A stretch of 64,000 nt of DNA from assembly GCA_037954325.1 (NCBI GenBank), contig JBBMNZ010000003.1:25840392-25904391 (forward strand), in the 5' to 3' direction. The notes under the pieces are model-generated. The model made no database searches. It was not told the origin of the DNA and saw only the letters and a program-made list of their open reading frames with translations. Source of the stretch: Fistularia commersonii (Eukaryota; Chordata; Actinopteri; Syngnathiformes; Fistulariidae). Positions 44,300 through 55,082 of this stretch are shown one piece after another. Positions within the stretch are counted from its first letter, which is position 1, and the number at the start of each line of letters is the position of its first letter. The position numbers and the translations under genes were made by a program.

Positions 44300-44780
44300 A
44301 GAGTTTTCACTCACACGTCATATAGAGATGTAAAAAACATTCACCCTGTCATTCACTCATCATATAGACGCATGTCATAGATGCACGCATTTCCTCTTCT
44401 TTCTTTTTCAATCCACTCACTCATTCACGCGTCCTATGGAGACGTTCAAGCATTCAGCCTCTCATTCACGCGTCCTAAGGAGACGTTCAAGCATTCAGCC
44501 TCTCATTCACGCGTCCTAAGGAGACGTTCAAGCATTCAGCCTCTCATTCACGCGTCCTAAGGAGACGTTCAAGCATTCAGCCTCTCATTCACGCATCCTA
44601 TGGAGCCGTTCAAGCATTCAGCCTCTCATTCACGTGTCCTGAGGAGACGTTCAAGCATTCAGCCTCTCATTCACGCGTCCTATGGAGACGTTCAAGCATT
44701 CAGCCTCTCATTCACGCGTCCACACACTTTGGAGATAAAAAAAGAGATAAAACCATTCATTCACTCAATTATAAGCATGT
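44300..44780. repeat. 41-bp minisatellite and flanking degenerate units
   Basis: Core array 44409-44722: eight units of 41 bp built on CATTCACGCGTCCTAAGGAG and ACGTTCAAGCATTCAGCCTC. Successive GACGTTCAAG marks lie at 44441, 44482 and 44523. Flanking degenerate units (CACACGTCATATAGAGATG) reveal the ancestral motif shared with 4014-4120 and 19200-20370. Confidence 0.95.
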
Positions 44781-44819
44781 AGATAAAAACAAGCATTCGC
44801 TCCGTCATTCACACGTTCA

Positions 44820-44975
44820 CAGTTTAGGGTCTCTTGGAGGAACCTCACGCCGACACGGGGAGAACATGGAGACTCCACACAGCAAGCCGTTCTCCTGTGG
44901 GAATCCAACCCGTGACCTTCTCGCTGCGAGGCAGAAATGCTAACGGCTGCGCCGCTGTGCCGCCTGATATGAATA
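44820..44975 (-). mobile_element. tRNA-headed SINE copy (best-preserved head)
   Basis: On the minus strand it starts GGCGGCACAGCGGCGCAGCC. An A-box-like GGCGCAGCCGTTAGC is followed by CGCAGCGAGAAGGTC and a B-box-like GGGTTGGATTCCC. The body contains GTGTGGAGTCTCCATGTTCT then CCCCGTGTCGGCGTGAGG. This is the internal RNA polymerase III promoter layout of a tRNA-derived SINE. No intact tRNA gene. Confidence 0.75.
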
Positions 44976-45540
44976 AGAATATGAGGAGACATTTATATTC
45001 ATGCTCTGTGCTCCGATGTAATGAATGTGTGAATACATTGTGTACGTGGGCATATTGCACGTAGTGCACGTGCACATCACGTGATCTCACTCGAGCGAAA
45101 AGCAACGTATTGAAACGACCCCGTGTTTCATCCGCGGCGCCCTTTGCATAAATCTTCCACCTCCCACCGTATTCCTCATCAGGTGATGTTCTTCTTCTCG
45201 TCTGAAATCCATCCATCCACGATGACGGCCTCATCTGGAATCCCGGAAGCCGAGTTCCAACCGCAGCTGGTGTCGCAATTTCATGAGTCATAACTTCATC
45301 ATCGTTTCAAGAGCGGAATTACGATGCGCAAATGTGGCGGGCGGAGGCTTTTAAAGACATGTAGAATCTGTTTGGGACAACTGCAGGTGCTCTCAGCTCG
45401 GCAATAAGGTTTCTGACTCGGGTCCCTTCTGAGAAGTCCTCGTCCAGATGTCCTTCTCGGGTTCCTGCTCTGGGAGGAGCCCAGAAACACGGAAGTCCTG
45501 ATGCACTGCGGCATTCAGGTTCTTGTTGGAGTCAATGTTT
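44976..45540. other. No gene recognised
   Basis: Unique sequence. The open frame 44845-45291 minus partly reads the SINE backwards and is spurious. Confidence 0.4.
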
Positions 45541-45755
45541 TGAATTAGCGGCGCGGCGGCGCAGCCGTTAGCTTCTTGAAGGTTGGATTCTCCCAGGAGG
45601 TCTTTCTTTGCGGAGCCTCCATGTTGTTCCCGTGGCCTCGTGAGGTTCCTCCAGGTTCTCCAGGGTCCTCTCGTATTTAAAATATTATGTCTCTGGTCCC
45701 TGCAGCCATGACCGCAGGCTAAGCGGTACAGATAACGAATGAATGAATGTTTGAG
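45541..45755 (+). mobile_element. tRNA-headed SINE copy, near full length
   Basis: The head GGCGGCGCAGCCGTTAGC and B-box-like AAGGTTGGATTC are followed by a body with GGCCTCGTGAGGTTCCTCC and the 3' end GGCTAAGCGGTACAGATAAC, then GAATGAATGAATG. An internal deletion shortens the head. Confidence 0.7.
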
Positions 45756-45839
45756 GTATCGCCCGTCTCGTACAGCTAATACCGGCTCAACACACAGCAG
45801 CATCTAATCCATCAGGGCCGGACGATTTTTCTCTCATCG

Positions 45840-46080
45840 TTGACTCACGCTTCGGTTTCTTTCCAAGACAATGTCTGCGGCCGCATCTCCGGGGCGGCTC
45901 TGCCGGCTCTAATAGCCCGAGTGTTTTTCATGAATTCAAAGGCCAAGTGAGTCAGCGAAGATCCATTTTTACATCGAGAGCAGTTCTCACACAGAACGCC
46001 TTGCCATCTCTCCCCTTCTTGGTTTATCCAGCAGCAGATGAGCAGCTGAACCTCATGCAGCCAATCAGTGTCTAATTCCA
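45840..46080. promoter_or_regulatory. Possible conserved non-coding block G
   Basis: Unique sequence with evenly mixed composition (TTTTTCATGAATTCAAAGGC, GAAGATCCATTTTTACATCG, GCCAATCAGTGTCTAATTCC). Texture-based call. Confidence 0.28.
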
Positions 46081-47119
46081 TCTTGTTGTTTGACTTCTCA
46101 CCAGCTCTGGGAAACTCATTCGCTCCCCCGCGTGGTTTTCGGTGTTGTCATTACTTTGGGGCTTCCATCAAGAGGCGCCGTTAGCGTCGATAGCTTTGAT
46201 TTAGCATGGAGGTCATTTTCCTCCGCCGCCCATCGCATGTCAATCAAGACAAGCCAGCAGGTTTTTCAGATCGGGACAAGCAAGACAACAACCTCCACCT
46301 AGCAGTGCTGCTAGCTTCTCAGCTAGCTTCTCAATGGACAGGAAGTCCAGTACCCTCCTCAAAAGCTGTTACCACCAACTGAGCTTGTGTTTGTCCTGCT
46401 CTTACAGGTGACGACGAGGTGGGATTTAGCCTGAAGGCTAACGCCGCTGTGTTGCCGTGGTTCGGGAGTCCCAACAGGATGTGATCCAGGATAAGCTAGC
46501 AAGATATGCTGTTGATAGCGTCATGGGATTTGCAGCCTCTAAAAGAAAAACTAGCTTGCGTGAGCTCAGCCTGGCCGCAAACATCCGCTACCGTCGGCTG
46601 GTCAGACACCGGGTTACCCGGGTAACCCCTAGCGGATGGAACATTTCTGCAGCGACTGCGCATTTCACCGGTTCCTGCACGGCAAATTAGGCAAGAAGTG
46701 GAGCGTAGACTTGAATTCTCCTCGGGATGGAGGAAAAAGTGGCCTGTCATAAAATCCCAGTTGGCCGCCCGAGTCAACTTTGTTCCCGAAGTTGCGTCCC
46801 TTTGGCGCCCCGAGGTCAGAGGCAACAGTTAGCATCCGCTTCCCGCCTTCTCCGTGGAACGGCTAACCCGCGGTCCGATGACCAACGGAGTGCTCAAACG
46901 GAAATTTCCACCCCGACACATCTCATAGATGAGTGACGACCGAGATTTCCGACCTTTCAGACCTCGGTCTCCGTGTTGGATCTGACAGTTTGGCGGAAAT
47001 AAAATAGCTTCAACTGTCTGGTTCCCTTTCTGGCGTTACTTCGAAGTTTAAGCGCTCGCCTTTGCCTTTCCGCGTGACCTTTTCGGCGTAAGCCGATAAC
47101 CGGCACGTAAGCCGTCAGC
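46081..47119. other. No gene recognised
   Basis: Short GCTAGCTTCTCA repeats at 46306-46335; otherwise unique. Confidence 0.4.
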
Positions 47120-47470
47120 CGTCAGATTGCGTCGCTAACTCATTAAATGCTCAATAGAATGTGATTGATGATGAAAAAAATTCCCTGTGATCAAAAAGAG
47201 CGGCGGCAGAGACGCGGGTGTCGCCGCGAGAGGCCAGAAATGTCATTGTGATGCCTTTAATGGCTTCTTTTTCAAATCGCCCCCGTGATTTACAGAATTG
47301 CAAATAATTGAATGTGCCACGCCGGTAACATTGTTGTAATAAGCCGTCTGAAACAATTTATTGGACGGTCCCTCATGTTCGGCCACGAGGGCCGGGGCGA
47401 TTTTATGGACAATCAATCAAACTTCAACGCCATCGGGGTGATTAGGAATCACAGCATGGGAGGGGGTCCT
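47120..47470. promoter_or_regulatory. Possible conserved non-coding block H
   Basis: A long unique stretch with several AT-rich cores (TGTCATTGTGATGCCTTTAA, GCAAATAATTGAATGTGCC, CAATTTATTGGACGG, GGTGATTAGGAATCACAGC). The last is an inverted repeat (GTGATT / AATCAC). Texture-based call. Confidence 0.33.
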
Positions 47471-47780
47471 CGGGGCCCGGCGGGACGGACAGACGCCGCT
47501 CCCCGCTGACCTTTTCGGAAGTGTTTGTCACGTTTCGTTTTCAGTCATACGCAGGAATTTTTTTTAAAAACACTCTCCGGGGACACACCGGAAACACCGA
47601 AGTACACGTGCATGGCCAGCGGTCGGCTGCCGGTTGGATGTGCGACGGTCAAATATTAGGACAATTTTACTTTCTTGTTGCTAACATGCTAATATGCTAA
47701 CAGGCGAACATGCCCATGAACTGGCCAACCAGAGGTGGCTCATACATTCAACGGTGAAAATCCCAAAGACAGATTAACTA

Positions 47781-48017
47781 CCGTAATTTCCGGATGATAA
47801 GCCGCGACTTTTTTCACGTAAACAACGCTAACGAGCTTCACGCCGCTAAAACGTCACATCGGACCGATGAAATGACCGAGAAATTCTGAGTCCGTTCAAC
47901 TCCGACACCGAAGAAGACGACTTTGACGGTTTTAGTGCGCGGGAGGAAGACCGAGATAGCGATCGGCTAGCCGGCGCGGCTTATACTGAGGTGCGCTCAA
48001 TAGTCCGTAAATTACGG
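47781..48017 (+). mobile_element. Small MITE (237 bp) with CCGTAATTTCCGG-type termini
   Basis: The left end CCGTAATTTCCGGATGATAA and the right end in complement CCGTAATTTACGGACTATTG are imperfect inverted repeats. TA flanks both sides. The interior still reads as an acidic peptide (LSPFNSDTEEDDFDGF at about 47888-47935), probably the remains of a transposase start. A decayed relative is at 42160-42420, and the right-end sequence recurs at 1-48, 470-521 and 2507-2548. Confidence 0.8.
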
Positions 48018-48164
48018 TAAATGATTCCAGCATTGAACCAAAAAAGTATATGAATAGTAATTAGCAACGGTGTGAATGAGAAGGTGTTTTGTCGCTACTT
48101 GACGGTCCAGGGTGAACGCCGTCTTTCACCCATTAACGGCTGGAATAGGCTCCAGCTCAATTGT
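48018..48164. repeat. SINE 3' body scrap
   Basis: GGTGAACGCCGTCTTTCACCC and GGAATAGGCTCCAGCTC resemble the SINE tail. Confidence 0.4.
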
Positions 48165-48412
48165 TTGTTTGTTTGTTTAGAAGTTTATTAGGACAGTGTA
48201 CAAATACATCAAGCACAGAAGCAGAGATGTTTGTACCAGATTGTAGTGCATAGCTAATTTCCATCTGTAGTCCTGGACAATACAAATATGAAACTGTATA
48301 AAATAGACAACATATATAAAATATACAGATAGGCAATAAAATAACTATACAATATATAAACAGGCAATAAAATATGTATTTTGCAAGTTGAAAGTGCTAT
48401 TGTTGTGTATTA
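48165..48412 (-). mobile_element. LINE 3' tail, family with AAAC-type end
   Basis: Reverse-complement counterpart of 17657-17905, with (TTTG)n at 48165-48178 marking the 3' end of the minus-strand element. Confidence 0.75.
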
Positions 48413-51389
48413 GCAACTATTAGCAACTATTAGTGTAATTAGCAACTAGCATCAACAAATAGCGAACTATTCCAACCGATGTAGATTTCTTTTTAACTAA
48501 ATCAAATTTAATACATGGAATAAATTCACATGCATCCCTGAATGGCAACTGACCGCAACCTTCGCGAGGGAAGTTGCTTGAAGACCGAGCGACGCGCACG
48601 TGGTCGCTAATGGAGCGGGAGGGATTAGCATCGAGGTTCAACGAACACGCTAAGTCCATCAGTGAGACTCCCAGACGCCGAGTTTCTCTACGGATTCTTT
48701 TCAGAAGAGAGACGAAATTAGCGCGGAGGTCCGCCGGGTCACGGGAGGCGAAGCTCGGAGTGCAAGTCGAGGAGGAGTCGGAAGAAAAGACTGAAAGATG
48801 CAGTCGCAACCGCATCCAACACCTCGCCCACTTGTTACTTTCTTTAGGATGTCAAGAAGTCAAAGTCAGAGAGATATAATGAAGCCTCTTTAGCAGAGAT
48901 GGTGCTCGGAGACGCCGGCAGATGAAGAGCATTTGCCCAGAAGATCTGATGCCGGCCGGGGAAGGACACCAAACCGGTGCGTCTCAAGGGAGGAAGGCGA
49001 GCAGAAAAAGCGATTCGGGCCGACGCCGTGCTTCCATCAACCATGGAAGTGGATGTTTTCTTCAGCTACTCGAACTACTGGTCGCTGCCGGCACCTGGAC
49101 AGGTTGGCTTACGGTCCTTAAACCATCAAGATCCGGGTGAAGGAGAGCATCACGCACCACATGACCTCGAGCAGGCAGGCCTCCCTGTCATTGTTTGGTG
49201 AAATTACAGGCGCCAGATGATCAATTAAATCCTCCGATCGTCCACCCGCCTGCGTAACTTCACCGCTGCCGGTTCGGCTCGGGCGAAAAAAAACCTGCCC
49301 GCCGGGGTTGGAGATCATGATGTTCAGATAAACAGATCAGACATTCAAATATGAGCCGACGAGTGATTTTCGACTCGCTTCCCGGAGCTTTTTTACTGGC
49401 ACCTGGTGGCCGCGGGTCGCTCTGCAGAACCTGCATCGGAGCCAAACAACAGGAGCGGATATAAGTAGCCTTCAATAATAATAATAATAATAATAATAAA
49501 CTGGGTTATTTTCATTTCCTGTGGATTCCCACTCAGCTGGAATTAAAGCGTCCAAATGGACCTTTTGCCGTTTGAACGCGCCGGACGAGCTCAAGTCAGC
49601 AGGATGAAGAAATGGAGCTAACCGCTAAATGCTAACGACCGGCTATAAGAGATTTTATGTGCGTTTTGTCTCCAGTCGATAAAAAAAAAAAAAAACGGAC
49701 AGCGTCAGTCCGAGAGCGAGGGAGGCCGGCGGGGTAGTTGCCATGGAAACATCACAATGCTACGGCGCAGGAGGCTTCGCCGCCGCCGGACGTTTGGACA
49801 AATAGACCCGGCCGACGTGACACGGACGCAGTTTCTGAGCGTTTATCATGTTTGGTCTTCCGACGAGGATCTCCGGATCTTCGGCTTCACAAAGAAGAAT
49901 CCACAGGATCTCCGAACATCAACACAGCCGGAAAACCAGACCTCCACCGTCCTTCTGACCTTTCGCTCCTGACATTGATTTGGCGTCCATGAAAGTGAAT
50001 ATCTATATTTTGCGCGTATTTTCAACCTTTACCTTTGAAAATCTTTTCTCGGTTTTCTCTTCGGTTTTCAAAGGGAACCTTCAGAGATGTGAAGGTCGAC
50101 ATCGCGGGGAGGTCGGAGCATCTACGGAGGAGTTTTGGAAAACAAAAAAAAACGTACAGACCTCACCGGGCCAGTTTACTTCCTGGAAATCAAGGAGACG
50201 CAGCGAGAGTTTCAACATTCCAAGTGCAATGGAGATCCTACAAGACGCGTGATGGTTGCATCCCTCTTTATGACCCGTGAATGTGAGAGTGAAGCTGAGA
50301 GGAGCTCCAGGAGAAGGACGGAGATGTTTGCACCCCGAGTGCAGGATAGATGTCCTGGATAATGAATGAATGATCCAAACATCGGTTATGGATGGGATCT
50401 CCTTTCCTGCCACGTGTGTGAGAAACACTAACGAGCCTTGACTTCATCTTTATTCAGAAGAATCGTAAAAATCACCGAGTCACACACTTCGATTTGTTTC
50501 TGGGAGAAAATTCCTGCGACGTGCCGTTTATTACTCTCCAGCCTTGTTCCCCTAATTTGATACGGAGCGCTAATCTCCCCCCGGGGACGTGCAGTCACTT
50601 GCTCTATTACCTGCATATTATTGGGAAAGCTTCCATCTGTGTGTGACGGTGTTGTGGGTAGAGCTCAACCTGTGGTGACACACACACACACACACACATA
50701 GGAAAAAAAACAGCTAATTGATTGCAGCCTGATCTCCATCCGACCCCCTCCTGCGACGCACACCTGGTGAGGTGTAAGAGGAAAACTTAACACCTCTGGT
50801 AGAATCAATTGTAGCAGACGACGCACGAAATGCAAGAACAAAAGCGACGTGGCGTGATGTTTACGCCGCCGCCGTGTTCCACCAGGGCGACGCACGCCCG
50901 CCACCGAACAATCGGGGAAAAGTTCACCCCGTGTGATGCAACACCAGGCAATGCCCCCGCCGGAAACGCCTCCGTTATTAAAAGGCAAAATATTACCCGT
51001 CTGCTTTTATTTGGAAAATCATCCAGGGAGTTGTTCCGGCGGGCCCGGGTGGGCTCAGCTCCCCCCCGAGGAGCAGCTGGCGGGCCCGTTTTCAAGGTCG
51101 AGCCGTAATCGTTTAACATGCGCGGCCTATTTCCCCGTGAAACATTTGGAGGGAAGACGACGCCTCCGTCTCTGTCGCCGCTTTTCCAGGAAAACGTCGC
51201 TCTTACAACTCCTAGCATGGGTCCAAACGTTACCGGAGGCAAATTGGACCTTCTGTGAATGGACGCCTTCAAAAAAAGAAAATGTAAAAGTGATAATAAT
51301 GGTGTCCACGCGTGTGACGCCTTCACATCATCTATGTTTTGACGACAACGCGTGGAGCGGCGGTTTCAGGGTTCCTTCCAGGTTCAGAT
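48413..51389. other. Mostly unique sequence; no gene recognised
   Basis: Contains (AAT)n at 49474-49499, poly(A) at 49681-49695, a CA run at 50679-50698 and the block at 50425-50640. Open frames (48420-48815 minus, 48574-48879 plus, 50805-51326 minus, 50933-51622 plus) overlap on both strands and lack recognisable domains. Confidence 0.4.
50425..50640. promoter_or_regulatory. Possible conserved non-coding block I
   Basis: Unique sequence (TTTATTCAGAAGAATCG, CCTAATTTGATACGGAGC, CTGCATATTATTGGGAAAGC) distinct from the flanking GC-rich DNA. Texture-based call. Confidence 0.28.
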
Positions 51390-51775
51390 CTAGACAGGAT
51401 ATCAGAACTTATTGTCCAAATCTTCTCATTTTGGTGACTGGACTTGAGTTTCTTCTCTTCAGGAGGGAAGAAGCCTCTGGGATCAGAGGGGGAAACATCT
51501 TCCAGCGAAGAAATTCAAGTCCGGTTGCCACGAGAAGAAGATTCGGACGTTTTTGGAGGTTCTCTCATCCAGGTGATGGTGAGCTCTTGTCGAAATCTTC
51601 TTGTCTTGGCAACTGGATCTGAATTTCTTCGCTGGAAGACGTTTCACCCGGCATCCCAGAGCTTCTTCACTTCTGAACTGAAGAAATTCAAGTCCAGTTG
51701 AATTTCGAGAAGATCTGGACAAGAATTCATCATGACCTGGACGACCGAGAACCTCCACAAACATATGGAGTCACC
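51390..51775 (+). mobile_element. Fold-back element, two nested or tandem copies
   Basis: Arms of the family occur twice. One pair is CTGGACTTGAGTTTCTTCTC / GAAGAAATTCAAGTCCGG (51410-51540). The other is CTTGTCGAAATCTTCTTGTC / GAAGAAATTCAAGTCCAG (51583-51720), ending GACCTGGACGACCGAGAACC. Confidence 0.65.
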
Positions 51776-52139
51776 GTCTGCAGACCAACGTCTCCTAGAA
51801 GATCTGGGCTGAGAATTCTGCTTGTTTTTTTGTTCCCATTCCTTCATGTCCAGTGGAGCCACACGATTATTCACTCTTTCATTCCCGAGTCATTTTGAGA
51901 GCTGCAACCCTTCACCCTCTCATTCTCAGATCAACTTTGAAAGTGAAAAAATGCATAAAAGACAAGGATTTTTTTTTTTTAAATTAAATGCAATTCACGA
52001 ATTTTCCACTAGGGGGCGACAACCCGCGTCACTGAGACGGACCAATCAGCAGATGTTATCAATGCACCACCTGCTGCTTGTTATGACGTTGTTTCCACCC
52101 TGTTCTCCACCTCCCCGCTACGCCCTCATTAGCCAAACT
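51776..52139. other. SINE-like scraps; no gene
   Basis: CATTCACTCTTTCATTCCCG and CACCCTCTCATTCTCAG motifs at 51870-51935; otherwise unique. Confidence 0.4.
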
Positions 52140-53043
52140 GTCGTTATCAAAACAGAAAAAAGTAGATAAAGAGTGTAGAATTTTCAAAGAGAAATGGACT
52201 ACGTCCTATTTATTTACGGAGACGCAGGGAAACCTTTGTGCTCGGTGTGTTTGCAACAACTTTTGGTATTTAAGGAATATAATATTATAGACTCATCACA
52301 GCGAAAAATATCACAGCTTGCAAAGAAACTGGGAAGAGATAAGATCGACAAATCGCTGGCTGGTCGGAGGAAACAGCGTCCACTTTCACCCAGAGCTGAG
52401 AAATAAGCGGTAAAAGCCAGCTAGCTAATTGCTAGCAAATATGTGCAATTTAATGTTAGTCACCAGCTTCACTACTAAAGAGTATGTTGGAATTCTACTG
52501 TTCATGCAACTCCATGCGTTTTCAGTATGTATTGTGTGTGTTTGCATGTTTCATGGATGAAGTTTACACATTTACAGGACAGGTGAATATTCCGATCCTT
52601 ATACATTTAATAGCACCCTTTTTAGTTTGGAGGGTGAAGGCATGCGCATGTGGAAATGGTTTAAAAATCCCTTTCTTTATAATTCTCATTTAATCTTAAA
52701 GTGCATTACTATATTTTTCAATACCAATTACTTGTTAAAGTTTTGTGCCTTTGTTCGATCAGTGGGATCACATGATCACATGATTGCGATGCAAACATGT
52801 GAATGATAAAAGTAAATTGCACTTTTGTCTAAGGAAATATGAGGTGTTTTATGAAATTTTTTTGTAAAAGGATTGGTCGTTAAATTCCAAGATTTTCCTA
52901 ATGTCCTTGTACTTCTTTACACCAAAACAGAGGAAAGACATGATATTTTGGTTATTTATCGCAGAGTATGCCATTATTTTAATGGTCCGGCCCACTTGAC
53001 ATCTACCTCGGCCGAATGTGGCCGTCATGAGTTTGACACTCCT
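52140..53043 (+). mobile_element. hAT (Charlie/GTF2IRD2-like) transposon relic
   Basis: The left part keeps the start of the transposase: KVDKECRIFKEKWTTSYLF at 52159-52215, then after a +1 shift CSVCLQQLLVFKEYNI. The right part ends in GGCCGTCATGAGTTTGACAC, a terminal sequence typical of this hAT group. Between them the catalytic domain is gone. The left boundary is not sharply defined. Confidence 0.65.
52155..52406 (+). pseudogene. hAT transposase N-terminus with BED-like CxxC
   Basis: A lysine-rich start followed by the zinc-finger cysteine pair (CSVC at about 52240) and the VFKEYNI signature of GTF2IRD2-like hAT proteins. One frameshift separates the two halves, and the zinc-finger His residues are not recognisable. 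Stop at 52404-52406. Confidence 0.6.
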
Positions 53044-53690
53044 GCCATTGGGGAAATTCTTTTGTCGCAGCAACGTAACAGTTATTGTGTCAATCAATAT
53101 GAATATAAATATACTGCTCAAAAAAAAAAAAAAAAAAAGGGAACACTTAAACAACACAATGTACCTTTGTGTTGTTTTATTGTTTGATTTCTCACAAGTC
53201 AATCACACTTGTGTGAAATGAAACGCTGATTCATTTTGACTTGTTTTAAAGACATTATATCAACGTTGGATCAGCCTGAACTGAGTTTTTACCCATTAAT
53301 TTTGACTCCAGAGCTCCATGGGTTCATACATTTAATTTCCATTGATCATTTTTGTGTGATTTTGTTGTCAGCACATTCAACTATGTAAAAAAAAAAAGTA
53401 TTTAATGAGAATATTTCATTCAATCAGATCTAGGATGTGTTATTTTAGCGTTCGCTTTATTTTCCGGACCAGTGTATAAATAGGGAGATAATTAGAGGAC
53501 GAATAGACAATACCAAAAAAAACCCACAAATAAATTGACAATAGAGAACAACAACAACGACATCGAGGACAAGAATAGACAACAAAACGGAAAAAATAGG
53601 ATGAAAATAAAAAGAAAAAATAAACCGAAATAAGCAGGATGCCAATGATCGGAGACCGACGAGGATAAAACAAGCAGAGTTTGAGCGTGA
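53044..53690 (-). mobile_element. LINE 3' region carrying a Tc1-derived MITE
   Basis: CCATTGGGGAAATTCTTTTG opens the tail. The body resumes at 53474 (AATAGGGAGATAATTAGAGG) and continues to ATGCCAATGATCGGAGACC and ACGAGGATAAAAC, matching 42832-43200. The MITE at 53114-53473 lies inside. Confidence 0.75.
53114..53473 (+). mobile_element. Tc1-derived MITE inside a LINE
   Basis: The left end CTGCTCAAAAAAA and GGGAACACTTAAACAACAC, and the right end GCTTTATTTTCCGGACCAG, with TA on both sides. The interior keeps CATTTTGACTTGTTTTAAAG and GTTGTCAGCACATTCAAC but no transposase, so it is an internal-deletion derivative. Confidence 0.8.
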
Positions 53691-53724
53691 CGTTCATTCA
53701 TGCATTCACTCGTTCATCCATTTC

Positions 53725-53870
53725 CTGTGTGTGTTTGGACTGCGGGAGGAACCCTGAGGAACCCTGAGGAACCCCATGCAGACACATGGAGACTCCAGAC
53801 AGACGGGGAATCCTGGTCGCTGCGAGGCGGAGGCTGGAACGCCGGCTCCGCCGCGCCCCCCCCTTGTTTT
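53725..53870 (-). mobile_element. tRNA-headed SINE copy
   Basis: TTTGGACTGCGGGAGGAACC, then a short GAGGAACCCT duplication, then ACACATGGAGACTCCAGACA and a decayed head at 53810-53865 (GCTGCGAGGCGGAGGCTGG). Confidence 0.6.
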
Positions 53871-55082
53871 GGTGTATTTCCTGTGAAGCGTTGCTCCCGG
53901 TGATGCATCAGGAGAGTGAGCCTAGCGTGACGCAAACACCGAGTCAGGCGCCGCAGGGCTTTTGTTTACTTCTGCACGGCGCTCTCAGCGCACGTACTGT
54001 TGCAATTGAATTTTATCTCTGGCTGGCGGTAAGACCTGTAGCACGTGGAATACGATTAAAATATAAAGGAGCGGAAGTTTATCAATCAATCACGTTGATT
54101 GATGCACGTCTAAGAGTCCCCTTGTAACACCTTTAAATGCACCTCCCGTCCACTAGGTGGCGCCGAACATTCTGTGCAGCGCCGATCCGTTCACCCATTC
54201 ACACACACACACACACTCCAAGACGCCTCAGCTGGTAATAGGAACCAGTTAGCTCACGCTTTTTATCTCTTTCATTCACATGGCTGGAATGATACGCCGG
54301 TCTTGTGTTGCCGTGGCGACGCTCTCAGATAGGAGAACACGATTTTCGCTCCGGATCTTTGGTCGATTCAAGCCGGGGCTCTCGGTGAAATCCCGGACGC
54401 AGGATGAAGCCCGAGCCACCGCGGATCCCCGACGGCAGCGTGTTCGGAAACACGTCTCGAATTTGGGAGACGTTTTTTTTCGCTCACGTCCTCCAGAAAG
54501 GCGTTTACGCCACGGGCAAAACACGCAACCCTGAACGCCGGTGAATAACGGCTTAGCGACCGGGCGGCCGCGGGAACGGCAGATAAGGGACGGCGGTCGG
54601 TTTCCGCTGTGAACGGCAGGGGGTTCGATTAACACGGAACCGCGTGCGAGCGGTGATGGACGGGCGGGAGCTGCAGCGCGAGCGCGCCTCCACGCCGGGA
54701 ATTAATGCACGTCGCTTCTGCAAACACGACACAAATCAACTCGTGGAGGAGGGTCCGCGGCGGCGCCCGCCGCGAACGCCACAAACACGGCTCCAGGTCG
54801 CGGAGCAGCTGGAGCTGCGTTATTATTGTCCGTGAGCCGGGATTGAAGCTGCAAGGACGGATATTACGTTCTGCCGGAGCGGCGAATCCACTAAATATTT
54901 ACAAGCGCGGCTCCTGGAGGACACGGCGAACGGCCGCGCCGTCATAGTAAATGTACACACATGCAGGATAACTGACGTGTAAATAACTCCAAGGCTGAAC
55001 ACGGGAGAAACTATATATCGTTTTATTTTACCCGTATTTCGTTTCAAAATACACGGTAGAGAAGCTTTGTTAAATTTTGCGA
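53871..55082. other. Mostly unique sequence; no gene recognised
   Basis: A short CA run lies at 54199-54216. GC-rich stretches at 54300-54900 carry chance open frames. Confidence 0.4.

Noticed and set aside
44409..44722. CRISPR-like array of 41-bp repeats
   Set aside because: Units are contiguous without unique spacers, and the context is vertebrate.
44880..44975. tRNA gene on the minus strand
   Set aside because: A- and B-box-like motifs are present but there is no cloverleaf or acceptor stem. The head belongs to a SINE, with further copies at 25305, 45541, 53725 and 55735.
48420..48879. Overlapping frames on both strands (131 and 101 residues)
   Set aside because: No recognisable domain on either strand, and arginine/serine-rich composition typical of chance frames in GC-rich DNA.
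52140..52410. Host gene exon with a zinc finger
   Set aside because: KVDKEC...KEKW and VFKEYN signatures plus the downstream GAGTTTGACAC end identify it as a hAT transposon relic with a frameshift.
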